Shown here piece after piece: positions 27,276 through 36,610 of a DNA stretch of 64,000 bases. A program made the position numbers and the translations under genes. The first letter of the stretch is position 1. Every line of letters begins with the position of its first letter. The notes beneath the pieces were generated by a model, which was given only the letters and a program-made list of their open reading frames with translations, did not search any database and was not told the origin of the DNA. The stretch lies in contig NZ_ANBB01000045.1 in assembly GCF_000341105.1 (NCBI RefSeq), positions 106,456 through 170,455 on the forward strand, written 5' to 3'. The DNA is from Nocardiopsis potens DSM 45234 (GTDB lineage: Bacteria > Actinomycetota > Actinomycetes > Streptosporangiales > Streptosporangiaceae).

Positions 27276-27768
27276 CGGCCGTGCGCAGAGCGGCCGGGAC
27301 CCCGGGTCCGGTGCGGAAAGGCGGCCCCGGGGCGGGGAGCCGGCCGGTGCGCTCTGTTCTCCGAATCTCCGGACCGGCCTCCGCCCGCCTTGCCGCCCCT
27401 TTTCCGGGTGGCCGGAATTCATGATCCGCGCATTTTCCCCTGAAAGGGGATATGGCTGGAGAAAACGTACGGTTTCCACGGGTCTGCGTGTTCATGCCGA
27501 GTGATCCGCCAGGGGGCCGATAACGTCCTTCAAGCGGCGCTCGTTCGGTCACGGAAGACGTGGAGACCTGGGCTTATGGCCTCCTCTTCGTCGCGGTGGG
27601 CCGAGGGTGCGGCATTCGTATCGGGGCCGGCTCCATTCGCCGTTCGTCATCGGACGGTGGTCGACCGTTGGCCGACGGCTGGGGTGCCGTTCAGCCGTCT
27701 CAAGAAAGGTTGCTCTCCGCCGGTCCCCCCTGGCCGGTTTCGTCCCCCGATGTATCGGAGAGCGCTGC
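27276..27768. other. Intergenic control region upstream of the phosphoesterase
   Basis: About 490 bases, less GC-rich than the genes around it and without a supported ORF. Near-palindrome GGAGAAAACGTACGGTTTCC (27458-27477, centre CGTACG) and TCCCC-TGAAA-GGGGA (27436-27450) are candidate regulator sites, about 290-330 bases before the start codon. A long leader or a distant promoter is likely. Confidence 0.4.
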
Positions 27769-29676
27769 ATGTTAAAGACGAATCCGCGACATGCGCAGAC
27801 GCGTCGCGCCCCGCGGGCGCGCCGTTCCTTCCGCGCCGTGCCGGCGGCCGCGACGGCCGCCGCCGTCGCCGCCTCCCTGGCCCTGGTGGCCGCTCCGGCC
27901 TCCGCGGAGCCCGCGGAGGGGCGCGGTGACGGCGTCTACCGCGGCGAGGTGGAGGTCGTCCGCACCCCGCAGGGTCCCGGGAAGGACTCGGTGCTCACCG
28001 GCAAGGTGTTCGTCGACGCCGACCGGAACGGCGGCAGCGACGGCGACGAGGGCCTGGCCGGCGTCATGGTCACCAACGGCCGCGACGTGGTGCGGACCGA
28101 CGGGAAGGGCCGGTACCGGCTGCCCGCGTTCGACAACATGACGGTCTCGATCACCCAGCCGTCCGGCTACCAGGTGCCGCTGGACGAGCACAACATCCCG
28201 CAGTTCCACTACAACCACCTGCCCGAGGGCTCCCCGGAGCTGCGCCACGGGGGCATCGAGCCGACCGGCCCGCTGCCCTCCGCGGTCAACTTCCCGGTCG
28301 TGGAGAGCGAGGAGACCGCCGCCGAGGCGCAGAGCTGCGTCATCGCCGGCGACCTGCAGACCACCGACCGGCAGGAGATCGCCTACGCCCGGGCCGGCGC
28401 GATCGGGGACCTGGCCGAGCGGGACGACTACGCCGGCTGCGGCGCGCTGTTCGTCGGCGACATCGCCAACGACGACCTGTCGCTCTACCCCGACATCAAG
28501 AAGGAGCTGTTCACCGAGGTCAACGGCCCGGTCCGGCTGCTGCCCGGCAACCACGACATCGACTTCGACGCCCCGAGCGCCGAGCACGCCTTCGACACCT
28601 TCCGCGCGCGGCTGGCGCCGGAGTACTACTCCTACGACGTCGGCGACGTGCACGTCGTGGCGCTGAACACGGTCGAGTACCCGTGCACCGCGGCCGAGGA
28701 CGCCCCCGAGGGCATCGGGGAGCACTGCGCCGACCCGGAGGGCGACCCGTCCTACAACGGGCGGATGGACGAGGACCAGCTCACCTGGCTCGAGCGCGAC
28801 CTCGCCAACGTCGACCGGGACCGGCTCGTCGTCGTCGCCGGCCACATCGGCCTGCTCAACTACGCCGACCAGAGCTCCCCGGTGCACCAGGTCGACCAGG
28901 TGAAGCGCGTGCACGAGCTGCTGCGCGGCCGCCCCGCCGTGGCGGTGGCCGGCCACAGCCACAGCATCGAGAACCTCAAGACCGGTGACGACGCCGAGGG
29001 CTGGCGCGACGTCTTCGGCATCGAGGGCCTGCCGTTCCCGCACATCACCGCGGGCGCGATCTCCGGCGACTGGTACTCGGGCGAGGTCGGCGAGGAGGGC
29101 TACCCCGAGGCGGTCGGCCGGGACGGCGGCCGCCCCGGCGTGCTGACCCTGGACATCGAGGGCAGCGCGTTCCAGGAGCGCTACACCGTCACCGGCGAGC
29201 CCGACGGCGTGCAGACGCGGCTGGGCGTCAACAGCCCCACCTACCGCCGGTGGTACGAAGAGCGCAAGGAGTGGAACGAGAACCCCGCCGGCGAGGCGCC
29301 CGAACTGCCCGACCCGCTCGCCGTCGACCGGGGCGACCTGGCCGGCGGAACCTGGCTGACCACCAACTTCTTCCTCGGCTCCACCGGATCGGAGGTCGAG
29401 GTGAGCATCGACGGCGGACCCGCGGAGGAGGCCGAGCGCACCCAGCCGATGGAGGGCGAGGCGGTCGGCACCGGCCCCGAGTACTCCGACCCCTACGCCG
29501 TCTCCCGGCAGCTGGTCCACGGCGGCAGCCTCGCCGACCGGACGATGCACCTGTGGCGGTTCGACCTCCCCGCCGACCTCCCGGCCGGCGAGCACACCGC
29601 CGAGGTGACCGCGACCGACTCCTACGGCCGCGAGTTCACCGACGCCCTGGAGTTCGAGGTGGTCGAGGAACCGTAG
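27769..29676 (+). CDS. Secreted calcineurin-like metallophosphoesterase
   Basis: A 635-residue exported enzyme. ATG at 27769 (MLKTNPRHAQTRRAPRARRS) has GGAG eight bases upstream; the frame is open further 5' without a leader. A long basic signal peptide ends near APASA-EPAEG. A Metallophos_N beta-sandwich (about 60-150: TGKVFVDADRNGGSDGDEGL, a carboxypeptidase-regulatory-like fold) comes first. The calcineurin core follows: GDLQTTD, FVGDIANDD, LLPGNHDID, VVAGHIGLL and VAGHSHS, i.e. all metal-ligand blocks (GDxx, GNHD, GH, GHxH). A Metallophos_C domain ends it. It probably cleaves phosphate esters outside the cell. Monocistronic. Confidence 0.9.
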   Translation: MLKTNPRHAQTRRAPRARRSFRAVPAAATAAAVAASLALVAAPASAEPAEGRGDGVYRGEVEVVRTPQGPGKDSVLTGKVFVDADRNGGSDGDEGLAGVMVTNGRDVVRTDGKGRYRLPAFDNMTVSITQPSGYQVPLDEHNIPQFHYNHLPEGSPELRHGGIEPTGPLPSAVNFPVVESEETAAEAQSCVIAGDLQTTDRQEIAYARAGAIGDLAERDDYAGCGALFVGDIANDDLSLYPDIKKELFTEVNGPVRLLPGNHDIDFDAPSAEHAFDTFRARLAPEYYSYDVGDVHVVALNTVEYPCTAAEDAPEGIGEHCADPEGDPSYNGRMDEDQLTWLERDLANVDRDRLVVVAGHIGLLNYADQSSPVHQVDQVKRVHELLRGRPAVAVAGHSHSIENLKTGDDAEGWRDVFGIEGLPFPHITAGAISGDWYSGEVGEEGYPEAVGRDGGRPGVLTLDIEGSAFQERYTVTGEPDGVQTRLGVNSPTYRRWYEERKEWNENPAGEAPELPDPLAVDRGDLAGGTWLTTNFFLGSTGSEVEVSIDGGPAEEAERTQPMEGEAVGTGPEYSDPYAVSRQLVHGGSLADRTMHLWRFDLPADLPAGEHTAEVTATDSYGREFTDALEFEVVEEP

Positions 29677-29706
29677 CGGACCGCCCCGCCCGGCCGGTTC
29701 CGCACA

Positions 29707-29734
29707 GGGCCGCCGCCCCCGCGGGCGGCGGCCC
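29707..29734. terminator. Terminator between convergent genes
   Basis: Perfect 12-bp stem GGGCCGCCGCCC / GGGCGGCGGCCC with a four-base loop, between the phosphoesterase and the leftward AraC-like gene. Confidence 0.75.
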
Positions 29735-29768
29735 GCCCGTCGGCGGGGGGCCGGTCCGGGCCGGCCGG

Positions 29769-30296
29769 TCAGGCGGTGGGAGCGGGAGGGGAGGGCCGGC
29801 CCGGCCGGGGCGCGGAGGGGAGCCGCGGAGCCCCCGCCCCGGGAGGGGCGCCCCGCTCCCCGGCGGGGTACCGGCGGCCGGAGCCGCCGCCCAGGGAGAG
29901 GCAGGTGATCTCGGCGATGTGCCGCACCACCGCGTCGAACTCGCCGGCGGTCACCTCGGAGCACTGCTCGATCAGGGCCTCCGCCACCGTCCCGACGACG
30001 GCGCCCAGTCCCGAGGAGAGGTCGAGCAGGGCCGGCATGCGGGCGTGCGCGCCGATCCGCGCGGCCACCCGGTCGTAGGGAAGGAAGACCACCAGCGGCC
30101 GGGTGGCCTCCGCCAGCTCCACGGAGAACGGCTGCGCGGCGGTGGCCAGGCACGCCTGCTCCGGTGAGCCCTGGACGCGCATCCCGTTCTGCTCCAGGCG
30201 CAGCCACCCGGACCGGTTGATGAAGACGAGGTAGGGCGCCGCGCCGCCGTCCCCCCGGTGTGCGTCGGACCTGCCGCTTCGGACGGTGGTGGCCAT
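29769..30296 (-). CDS. AraC-type sensor domain protein lacking its DNA-binding domain
   Basis: A 175-residue protein. Residues about 20-135 match the N-terminal ligand domain of the AraC-binding-like family: APYLVFINRSGWLRLEQNG, PFSVELAEATRPLVVFLPYD, and helices LEQ..EVTAGEFDAVVRHIAEIT typical of the segment before the HTH. In intact regulators two HTH motifs follow; here the chain ends with GGGSGRRYPAGERGAPPG and Pro/Arg-rich low-complexity sequence. The first part of the usual sensor domain also looks trimmed. It may be a decaying regulator or a free-standing sensor acting on another AraC protein. ATG at 30296 is the only plausible start. Convergent to the phosphoesterase, divergent from the glycosyltransferase. 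Confidence 0.65.
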   Translation of the reverse strand: MATTVRSGRSDAHRGDGGAAPYLVFINRSGWLRLEQNGMRVQGSPEQACLATAAQPFSVELAEATRPLVVFLPYDRVAARIGAHARMPALLDLSSGLGAVVGTVAEALIEQCSEVTAGEFDAVVRHIAEITCLSLGGGSGRRYPAGERGAPPGAGAPRLPSAPRPGRPSPPAPTA

Positions 30297-30533
30297 GAAT
30301 CCCGATTCCCGATCGCATTCCGCCGGCGGCGCCGATCCTCGCGGAGCCGCCGTTCCCCCCGTTGAAATCCGGTGCCAGAATGAGGGGGTTTCTCTCCCCG
30401 GCGCCGCGGTGATCGCCAGGATCGTAGCGTTTTCGCGCGGCGGGCGGGCGCGGGACCGCGCCTCCGGCCGCCTGCGGCGCCCCCTGCCGCCCGGGCCCTG
30501 CGGCGCCCCTGCGCCCCGTGTGATCGGAGGGCG

Positions 30534-32045
30534 ATGGACTCCAAGCGCATCCTCGTGCTGTGCCACCGCAGCGCCCGCGACGGCGGGCTCTTCGAGTTCA
30601 ACCGGCGGATCACGATCGCCCTCGCCGAGCTCGGCCACCGGGTCACCCTGCTCACGGCTCCCCCGGTGGCCGACCACCCGGGGGTGCGCATCGTCGAGGT
30701 CCCGGTCGCGCCGGCCGACGCCGGCGACCCGATGGCGGTGGCCCGGGAGATCCGCCGCCTCGCCGCCGGCGCCGGACTCGACCGGATGGGGCTCGCACCG
30801 GAGGGCGCCGGCTTCGACATCGTCATCGGCCACACCCAACTGACCGGGCGGGCCGCGGCCGACCTCCGCGACCGCTTCTACCCCCGGGCGCGCGCGGTGG
30901 CGTTCTCGCACGCGGCGATGGAGCGGCTGCCCGAGGTCATCGGGAGGCCCGAATTCATCGCCCCGACCCGCCGCGCGGAGGTCGACACCTGGAAGCGGGT
31001 GGACCTCGCGGTCGGCGTGGGGCCGCTGCTCACCGAGGAGCTCCGCCACACCGTCGACCAGGAGCTGCGCGGATACGCCGTCAACACGCACGAGCTCATC
31101 CCCGGCGCCGACACCGCCGCCGGTGCGGGGCCGCCGCGCCCGGCACCGCCCGGGGCGCCGCTCCGGGTCCTGCTGCTCGGCGGCCTGGCCAGCCCGCTCA
31201 AGGGCGCCGATACGGCGATGCGCGCGGTCGTCGCGGCGCGCCGGATGGGCCACGACGTGCGCCTGGTCATGCGCGGGTACGCCGAGGACGAGGTGGAGGG
31301 GAGGCGCCGCGCCGCGAACGCGATCGCCGGCCGCCCGGGAATCCTGGACGTGCGCCCGCTCACCACCGACGACCGCGTGATCGACGCCGACATCCGCGGC
31401 TGCGACCTCCTCATCCTCCCGTCCTGGAACGAGGGGTTCGGCCTGGTCGCGGCGGAGGCGGCGATGATGGGCCGCCCCGTGCTGGCCACGTCGGAGTCCG
31501 GGTTCGCCTGGTTCCTGCGGGACCCGCGGCGCGGCCGGGCCGCCGAGTTCGGCGCGAGCGTCGTGGACGACGCGGGGTTCTTCGCGTCGGCCTCGCCGCG
31601 CTGGCACGCCGAGGCGGGCGCCGGCCCCGATCCGTGGAGCTGGAGCGGCGCCGTGCACGGCCGCCAGGACATCTGGGCCCGGGCGCTGATCGACGCCGCG
31701 CGCACCCGCGCGGAGCGGCGGCGCACGGCCGAGGGGCTCGCCCGCTACCTCGCGGGGTTCACCTACGCCCACGGCGCCCGGGCGCTGGTGGAGGCGGTCG
31801 GCGCGCTCCCGCCGCGGATGCCCGGGACGCGCGCCGCTGCGGGCCGCCACACCATGCAGGGCGAGCACGGCGACCTCTGGCGGGTCGCGGAACCGGCGCC
31901 GGGCGAGCGGCCGCGGCGGGAGCGGCGCGGTGCGGCGGCCCGGCCGGGCCGCCGGGACCGGGCGGAACAGGCGGAGCGGGCGAAACGGGCGGAGCGGGTA
32001 CTGCCGCGGTGGAACGACTACCCCGGGCGGAGAGCACTGCGCTGA
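30534..32045 (+). CDS. GT4-family glycosyltransferase
   Basis: A 503-residue GT-B-fold enzyme that would transfer a sugar from a nucleotide donor. N-domain: SKRILVLCHRSARDGGLFEF, then GFDIVIGHTQLTGRAA. C-domain: LRVLLLGGLASPLKGADTAM (donor-site Lys), RPLTTDDRVIDADIRGCDLL and the E-x7-E signature in SWNEGFGLVAAEAAMMGRP. No membrane segment. The last about 75 residues are Arg/Glu-rich and disordered (RRERRGAAARPGRRDRAEQ), a possible membrane- or partner-binding tail. Acceptor unknown; there is no polysaccharide cluster beside it. Start ATG 30534 with RBS CGGAGGGCG. Confidence 0.85.
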   Translation: MDSKRILVLCHRSARDGGLFEFNRRITIALAELGHRVTLLTAPPVADHPGVRIVEVPVAPADAGDPMAVAREIRRLAAGAGLDRMGLAPEGAGFDIVIGHTQLTGRAAADLRDRFYPRARAVAFSHAAMERLPEVIGRPEFIAPTRRAEVDTWKRVDLAVGVGPLLTEELRHTVDQELRGYAVNTHELIPGADTAAGAGPPRPAPPGAPLRVLLLGGLASPLKGADTAMRAVVAARRMGHDVRLVMRGYAEDEVEGRRRAANAIAGRPGILDVRPLTTDDRVIDADIRGCDLLILPSWNEGFGLVAAEAAMMGRPVLATSESGFAWFLRDPRRGRAAEFGASVVDDAGFFASASPRWHAEAGAGPDPWSWSGAVHGRQDIWARALIDAARTRAERRRTAEGLARYLAGFTYAHGARALVEAVGALPPRMPGTRAAAGRHTMQGEHGDLWRVAEPAPGERPRRERRGAAARPGRRDRAEQAERAKRAERVLPRWNDYPGRRALR

Positions 32046-32395
32046 CCCGGAGCGGGCCGCACCGGGCGGCACCGGACCGGTGCGCGGCCGGCGGGTTCCG
32101 GTCCGATCGGCGGCGGGATTCCGTGAACCGGGAGGACGGGCCGCCGGCGCGGCGGTGGCGCTCCGGGACACCGGCCGGTGGCGCCCTGCCATTCCGATTG
32201 TTGCGGTTGCCCACCTGTGCGGCCGCCTTTCCCTTCCTCCGGGCGGTCCGTGTGTATGGTCCGTTTCTGCCGGTCCCGGCCGGAACCGGTGTCACCGACG
32301 CCGGGGCCGGGTTCCCCCTTCCGGGACCGGTGCCGGGAGTCCGGCCGGAGAGCGGGCCCGGCGGCCGGATCCGTCCCCATGAGCAGGAGGACGCT
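32046..32395. other. Intergenic region upstream of the MoxR cluster
   Basis: About 350 bases with no supported gene; open frames across it continue from shadows of the glycosyltransferase. It should carry the promoter for the eight or more rightward genes that follow. A TATGGT (32255-32260) could be a -10 element but lacks a clear -35. Confidence 0.4.
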
Positions 32396-34396
32396 GTGCA
32401 CGACGAAACCGCCGCACGGCGGTCGTCGCCCGCGAGGGTCGCGACCGTCGGCGCCGTGTCCACCATCGCCGCCGGCCTCGTCGGCACCGCCTTCTTCGGG
32501 GTGGGCGCGGTGAGCCACTGGGACGAGCTGTCGGACGGGTCCACCTGGCTGTGGAGCACCACCGGCGAGGTCGCCCGGGTCAACGCCCACAGCGGGCGGG
32601 TGGAACTGGCCCAGGGCGTGGAGGAGGCGTCCGGCCACCCGGTGCGCCTCGCGCAGAACGGCGAGCACGTGGTCGTGCACGACCTCGCCACCGGGACGAT
32701 GACCTCCATCGACCTCGTCCGCCTGGAGAACTCCGGCACCACCCGGGCCGGGGCGGGCCACCACCTGGTCTTCGGCCCGAAGGGCGCGGTGGTGGTCGAC
32801 CGGGAGGCCGGCGAGGTCCGCCGCGTCGACCCGGAGACGCTGCGGCCGATCGGCGAACCGCTGCGGGTGTCCGGCCCGATCGCGGGAGGCGCGTTCGACG
32901 GCGACGGCCTGCTGTGGTTCGCGGTCCCGTCGCAGGGGACGGCGGTCGCCGTCGACACCGCCGGGAAGGACCGGCCGGAGGCGGTCGACAGCGTCGCCGT
33001 GGGCGAGCCCGGCGCCGACCTGGTGGCGACCGTGCTCGACACCGGCGCCCTGGTCGCCGACCGGGACACCGGGACCGTCACCCGCGTCGGCGACGGCCGC
33101 CCGCGCTCCGTCGACTCCCCGGTGCCGCTGGCGGGCGCCGAGATGCCCGAGCGCACCCGGGGCGGACTGGCGCCGATCACCGTCCCCGATGCGGGGCGGG
33201 TCGTCGCCGTCGGCGGACTCGACGCCGACCTCGGCGCCACGGAGGTGGCCGTGCACGGGTCGCGGCCCGAACCGGCCCTCGCCTTCGCCGGCCGCATCTA
33301 CGTTCCCCAGCCCGAGGACGGCGCGGTCCGCGAGTTCGCGGCCGACGGCACCCAGAACGGCCGGATCGACGTGCCCGGCGGAGACACCGGCGAGCTCCAC
33401 CTCGAACTGCGCGACGGGCACCTCTTCATCAACGCGCCCTCCTCCGAGCTCGCCCTGATCGTCGCCGCCGACGGCAGCGTGCGCGAAGTCAGCAAGTACG
33501 AGCCCGAGCCCGAAGAGGGGGAGGGCGGCGGAGAAGGCTCCGGGACGCCGGACGGGCAGAGCGACCACTACGCCGAGGGCCCCGACGCGGAGGCCCCCGA
33601 GCGGCCCGGACTCGGCGACGCGAGCACCCCCGACGAGGAGGGCGGACTCCTCGCGGAGGAACCGCCCGCGCGGCCGGAGGACGAAGAGCGGGACGCCGGC
33701 CGGGGCGAGGGGGAGGACGCCGAGGCGGGCTCCGGCGCGCCGCCCGCGCGCCCCGAAGAGGAGGAGGCGCCCGAGGAGGGCGCGCCCCCCGCACCGCCGC
33801 AGCAGCCGGGCGGGCCGCTCGGCCCCGGGACCCCCGGCCAGGAGGGCCCCGGACAGGAGGACCCCGGTCCGGAGCTGCCCGAACTCCCCGGACTTCCCGG
33901 CCCGGAGGAGCCCGGACTCCCCGGGCTCCCCGGCCCGGGGCAGCCCGAGCAGCCTGAGCAGCCGGGGGAGGAGCCGCCCGGGCCCCCGGACGAGGAGACC
34001 CCGGAGCTGCCCGGGTGGCCGGGCCCCGCGCCCGAGCCCGAGCCCGAGGAGCCTCCGGTGGAGGAGCCGCCCGCGGAGGAGGAGCCCCCGGTCGAGGAGC
34101 CCGCCCCCGAAGAGCCGCCGGTGGAGGAGCCCGCGCCTGAGGAGCCTCCAATGGAGGAGCCCGCGCCCGAGCCCCCCGTGGAGGAACCGCCGGTGGAAGA
34201 GCCCCCGGTGGAGCAGCCCGCGCCCGAGCCGCCCCCGGTGGAGGAACCGCCGGTCGAGGAGCCTCCGGTGGAGCCCGCACCGGAGCCGCCGCCGGTGGAG
34301 CAGCCCCCGGTGGAGGAGCCCGCCCCCGAGCAGCCGCCCGCGGACGGGGCGGCCGCGCCGGCGTCGGGGCAGAGCGGGGACCAGTGGGGAACATGA
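32396..34396 (+). CDS. Membrane-anchored propeller-like protein with Pro/Glu-rich tail
   Basis: A 666-residue protein that opens the MoxR cluster. Start: GTG with AGGAGG five bases upstream. A single transmembrane helix (about 16-40: VATVGAVSTIAAGLVGTAFF) anchors it, with the bulk outside. Residues about 45-365 hold repeated short beta-strand units of WD/NHL-propeller type, e.g. LWSTTGEVARVNAHSGRVEL, VVVDREAGEVRRVDPETLRP and LVADRDTGTVTRVGDG. The remaining 300 residues are disordered, acidic and Pro-rich, with PEEPG and VEEPP/APEPP repeats. This is the usual first gene of an actinobacterial locus with MoxR, DUF58 and transglutaminase genes, often carrying FN3 domains. The stop overlaps the MoxR start (ATGA). 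Probably a wall-spanning binding protein. Confidence 0.75.
   Translation: MHDETAARRSSPARVATVGAVSTIAAGLVGTAFFGVGAVSHWDELSDGSTWLWSTTGEVARVNAHSGRVELAQGVEEASGHPVRLAQNGEHVVVHDLATGTMTSIDLVRLENSGTTRAGAGHHLVFGPKGAVVVDREAGEVRRVDPETLRPIGEPLRVSGPIAGGAFDGDGLLWFAVPSQGTAVAVDTAGKDRPEAVDSVAVGEPGADLVATVLDTGALVADRDTGTVTRVGDGRPRSVDSPVPLAGAEMPERTRGGLAPITVPDAGRVVAVGGLDADLGATEVAVHGSRPEPALAFAGRIYVPQPEDGAVREFAADGTQNGRIDVPGGDTGELHLELRDGHLFINAPSSELALIVAADGSVREVSKYEPEPEEGEGGGEGSGTPDGQSDHYAEGPDAEAPERPGLGDASTPDEEGGLLAEEPPARPEDEERDAGRGEGEDAEAGSGAPPARPEEEEAPEEGAPPAPPQQPGGPLGPGTPGQEGPGQEDPGPELPELPGLPGPEEPGLPGLPGPGQPEQPEQPGEEPPGPPDEETPELPGWPGPAPEPEPEEPPVEEPPAEEEPPVEEPAPEEPPVEEPAPEEPPMEEPAPEPPVEEPPVEEPPVEQPAPEPPPVEEPPVEEPPVEPAPEPPPVEQPPVEEPAPEQPPADGAAAPASGQSGDQWGT
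34030..34345 (+). repeat. In-frame tandem repeat encoding VEEPP/APEPP units
   Basis: Degenerate short repeats of GTGGAGGAGCC-type units inside the tail of the propeller-like gene, coding for alternating VEEPP, PAPEE and PVEQP. Pro/Glu repeats of this sort form stiff extended spacers across cell walls. Copy number is likely to vary by slippage. Confidence 0.8.
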
Positions 34397-35430
34397 CCGA
34401 ATCGACACTGCTGGAGAGCGGACGCGCGGCGCAGGAGGCGCCGTCGTCCGAAGCGCCATCGACCGGGGCGCCGCCGCCCGAGGAGGCGGCCGCCCGCATC
34501 GGCGCGCTCGCCGACGCGATCGGCGAAGCCGTCGTCGGCAAGGCCGGCGCGGTCCGCCTCGCACTGGTGGCGCTGCTCTGCGAAGGGCACATCCTGCTGG
34601 AGGACGTGCCCGGCGTCGGCAAGACGACGCTGGCGCGCGCCGTCGCCGCGGTCACCGGCGGGACCTGCCGGAGGATCCAGTTCACCCCCGACCTGCTGCC
34701 CTCCGACGTGACCGGCGTGCCCGTCTACGACCAGGACACCCGCACCTTCGGGTTCCACCCGGGCCCGGTCTTCGGCAACGTGGTCATCGCCGACGAGATC
34801 AACCGCGCCTCGCCGAAGACCCAGTCGGCGCTGCTGGAGGTCATGGAGGAGCGCAGGGTCACCGTCGACGGCACCGCGCGGGAGGTGCCCCGGCCGTTCC
34901 TGGTCGTGGCCACGCAGAACCCGGTGGAGATGGACGGCACCTACCGGCTGCCCGAGGCGCAGCTGGACCGGTTCCTCATCCGGCTGTCCCTCGGCTACCC
35001 CGACACCGACGCCGAACTGGCGGTCATGCGCGGCGGCGCGCTGCGCCGGCCCGAGGACCTGGCCCCGGTCGCCGCCGCCGGTGAGCTGGAGGCGCTGCGC
35101 GCCGCAGCGGACCGCGTGTTCGTGCACGACGCCCTGTTCGACTACGTCCTGCGCATCGCCCAGGCGACGCGCGCCCACGGGGAGGTCCGCGTCGGCGTCT
35201 CGCCGCGGGCGACACGGGCGTTCATCGGCGCGCTCCGTGCGTTCGCCGCCGCCGACGGCCGCGGCTACGCGACACCGGAGGACGTCAAGAGCCTGGTCGG
35301 CCCGGTCTGGGCGCACCGCCTGGTCCTCGCGCCCGGCGCGGCCGTCGGAGGGCGCTCGGCCGAGGCCCTGCTCGCCGACCTCCTCGGCGACGTCCCGGCC
35401 CCCGACCCCGCCGCCGCGGCAGGGGCGTGA
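34393..35430 (+). CDS. MoxR-family AAA+ ATPase
   Basis: A 345-residue AAA+ chaperone-type ATPase. ATG at 34393 overlaps the preceding stop (ATGA), with GGGGA before it. Walker A DVPGVGKTTLARAVAA (near 70-85), Walker B VVIADEINRASPKTQ, sensor 1 VVATQNPVE, and arginine-finger/sensor 2 region PEAQLDRFLIRLSLGYP all intact; C-terminal lid from about 215. MoxR ATPases activate or assemble partner proteins, usually von Willebrand A or DUF58 proteins encoded next to them; here the DUF58 gene follows one base later. Confidence 0.94.
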   Translation: MTESTLLESGRAAQEAPSSEAPSTGAPPPEEAAARIGALADAIGEAVVGKAGAVRLALVALLCEGHILLEDVPGVGKTTLARAVAAVTGGTCRRIQFTPDLLPSDVTGVPVYDQDTRTFGFHPGPVFGNVVIADEINRASPKTQSALLEVMEERRVTVDGTAREVPRPFLVVATQNPVEMDGTYRLPEAQLDRFLIRLSLGYPDTDAELAVMRGGALRRPEDLAPVAAAGELEALRAAADRVFVHDALFDYVLRIAQATRAHGEVRVGVSPRATRAFIGALRAFAAADGRGYATPEDVKSLVGPVWAHRLVLAPGAAVGGRSAEALLADLLGDVPAPDPAAAAGA

Positions 35431-35431
35431 C

Positions 35432-36610
35432 GTGCGTGCGCCGACGGCGGGGCCGGGCGGCGGCCGGGCGCGCCCGACCCGGCGCGGCCGGGCCGTACTG
35501 GCGGCGTCCGCGCTGCTCACCGCGGCCGGGTTCGGGTTCGGGCACCGGGAGTTCATCGTGCTGGGCGGCACCGGCCTCGTGCTCCTCCTGCTCGCCGCGG
35601 CCCTCGTGGGCCGGCTCCGCCCGATGGAGGTGACCCGCTCGGTGCCGCTGGACCGGGTCGCGCCCGGCGACGAGGTGGAGGTGCGCCTCACCGTGTCCGG
35701 CGGAGGCCCCGGCCGGCGCGCCCACACCGTCGCCGACCCGGTGCGCGGCCCCGGTGGGACGGAGTGGTTCGGGGTGTCCCTGGACGGGGGCGCCGAGACC
35801 GCGGCCGGCGTCTACCGCGTCCCCGCCGAGCGGCGCGGGGTCCTCGAACTCGGGCCGGTCGCGCTGCTGCGGCGCGACCCGCTGGGCCTGGTCGAGGCGG
35901 TCCGCACGGGCGGCGGCCGGGACCGCGTCCGGATCCACCCGCGGTGGAGCATGCCGCAGGCGATGCCGGCCGGCGCCGTCGCGGATCCGCAGGGCGGCCA
36001 GGACGGCGGGCGCATCGGCGGCGCCGCGTTCCACGCGCTGCGGGAGTACGTCCCCGGCGACGACGTCCGGCACGTCCACTGGCGCAGCACGGCCCGCCAC
36101 GGGCGGCTCATGGTGCGCGAGCACGTCGACACCGTGCACACGCGGCTCACCGTCGTCGTCGACGACCGCTCCGGCGCGGCGGGCGACGACCGGGACGCCC
36201 TCGACGAGGTGGCCGGCGCCGCGGCCGCGATCTGCGCGGCCGCCGTCCACGAGCGCTGGGCGTGCGAGCTGCGCCTGGTCAGCGGCGCCTCCCGGGAGAG
36301 CGGGGGGCACCTGGGGCCGCTGCTCGACCTGCTCGCCGAAGCCGAGCCGCAGCCGCGCACCGACCCGTCGGCGGAGTTCCGCCGGCTGTGGGAGCGCCCC
36401 TCCGCCGACACCGCGGTGCTGGTCAGCGCCTCCCTCACCACGGCCGAGGCGCACCGCTTCTGCGGCCTGCGGGACCGCTACCCGCGGCTCGTCGTGGTCG
36501 CGCTGCGCAAGTTCGGCGCGCCGCTCGCCGGGCTGCCCGGAGCGACCGTCGTCAGCGCGTTCGACGCCGACGACCTCGCCGCGCGCTGGGGGCGGGGATG
36601 GGACGGGTGA
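35432..36610 (+). CDS. DUF58 membrane protein
   Basis: A 392-residue protein. GTG at 35432, one base after the MoxR stop, with AGGGG upstream. Two hydrophobic helices (about 20-62) are followed by a beta-sandwich extracellular-type region (PLDRVAPGDEVEVRLTVSGG) and the DUF58 signature FHALREYVPGDDVRHVHWRS (about 195-215), then a VWA-like fold with VVVDDRSGAAGDDRD and LVSASLTTAEAHRF. DUF58 proteins are partners of MoxR ATPases in envelope biogenesis. Its end overlaps the transglutaminase gene. Confidence 0.92.
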   Translation: MRAPTAGPGGGRARPTRRGRAVLAASALLTAAGFGFGHREFIVLGGTGLVLLLLAAALVGRLRPMEVTRSVPLDRVAPGDEVEVRLTVSGGGPGRRAHTVADPVRGPGGTEWFGVSLDGGAETAAGVYRVPAERRGVLELGPVALLRRDPLGLVEAVRTGGGRDRVRIHPRWSMPQAMPAGAVADPQGGQDGGRIGGAAFHALREYVPGDDVRHVHWRSTARHGRLMVREHVDTVHTRLTVVVDDRSGAAGDDRDALDEVAGAAAAICAAAVHERWACELRLVSGASRESGGHLGPLLDLLAEAEPQPRTDPSAEFRRLWERPSADTAVLVSASLTTAEAHRFCGLRDRYPRLVVVALRKFGAPLAGLPGATVVSAFDADDLAARWGRGWDG

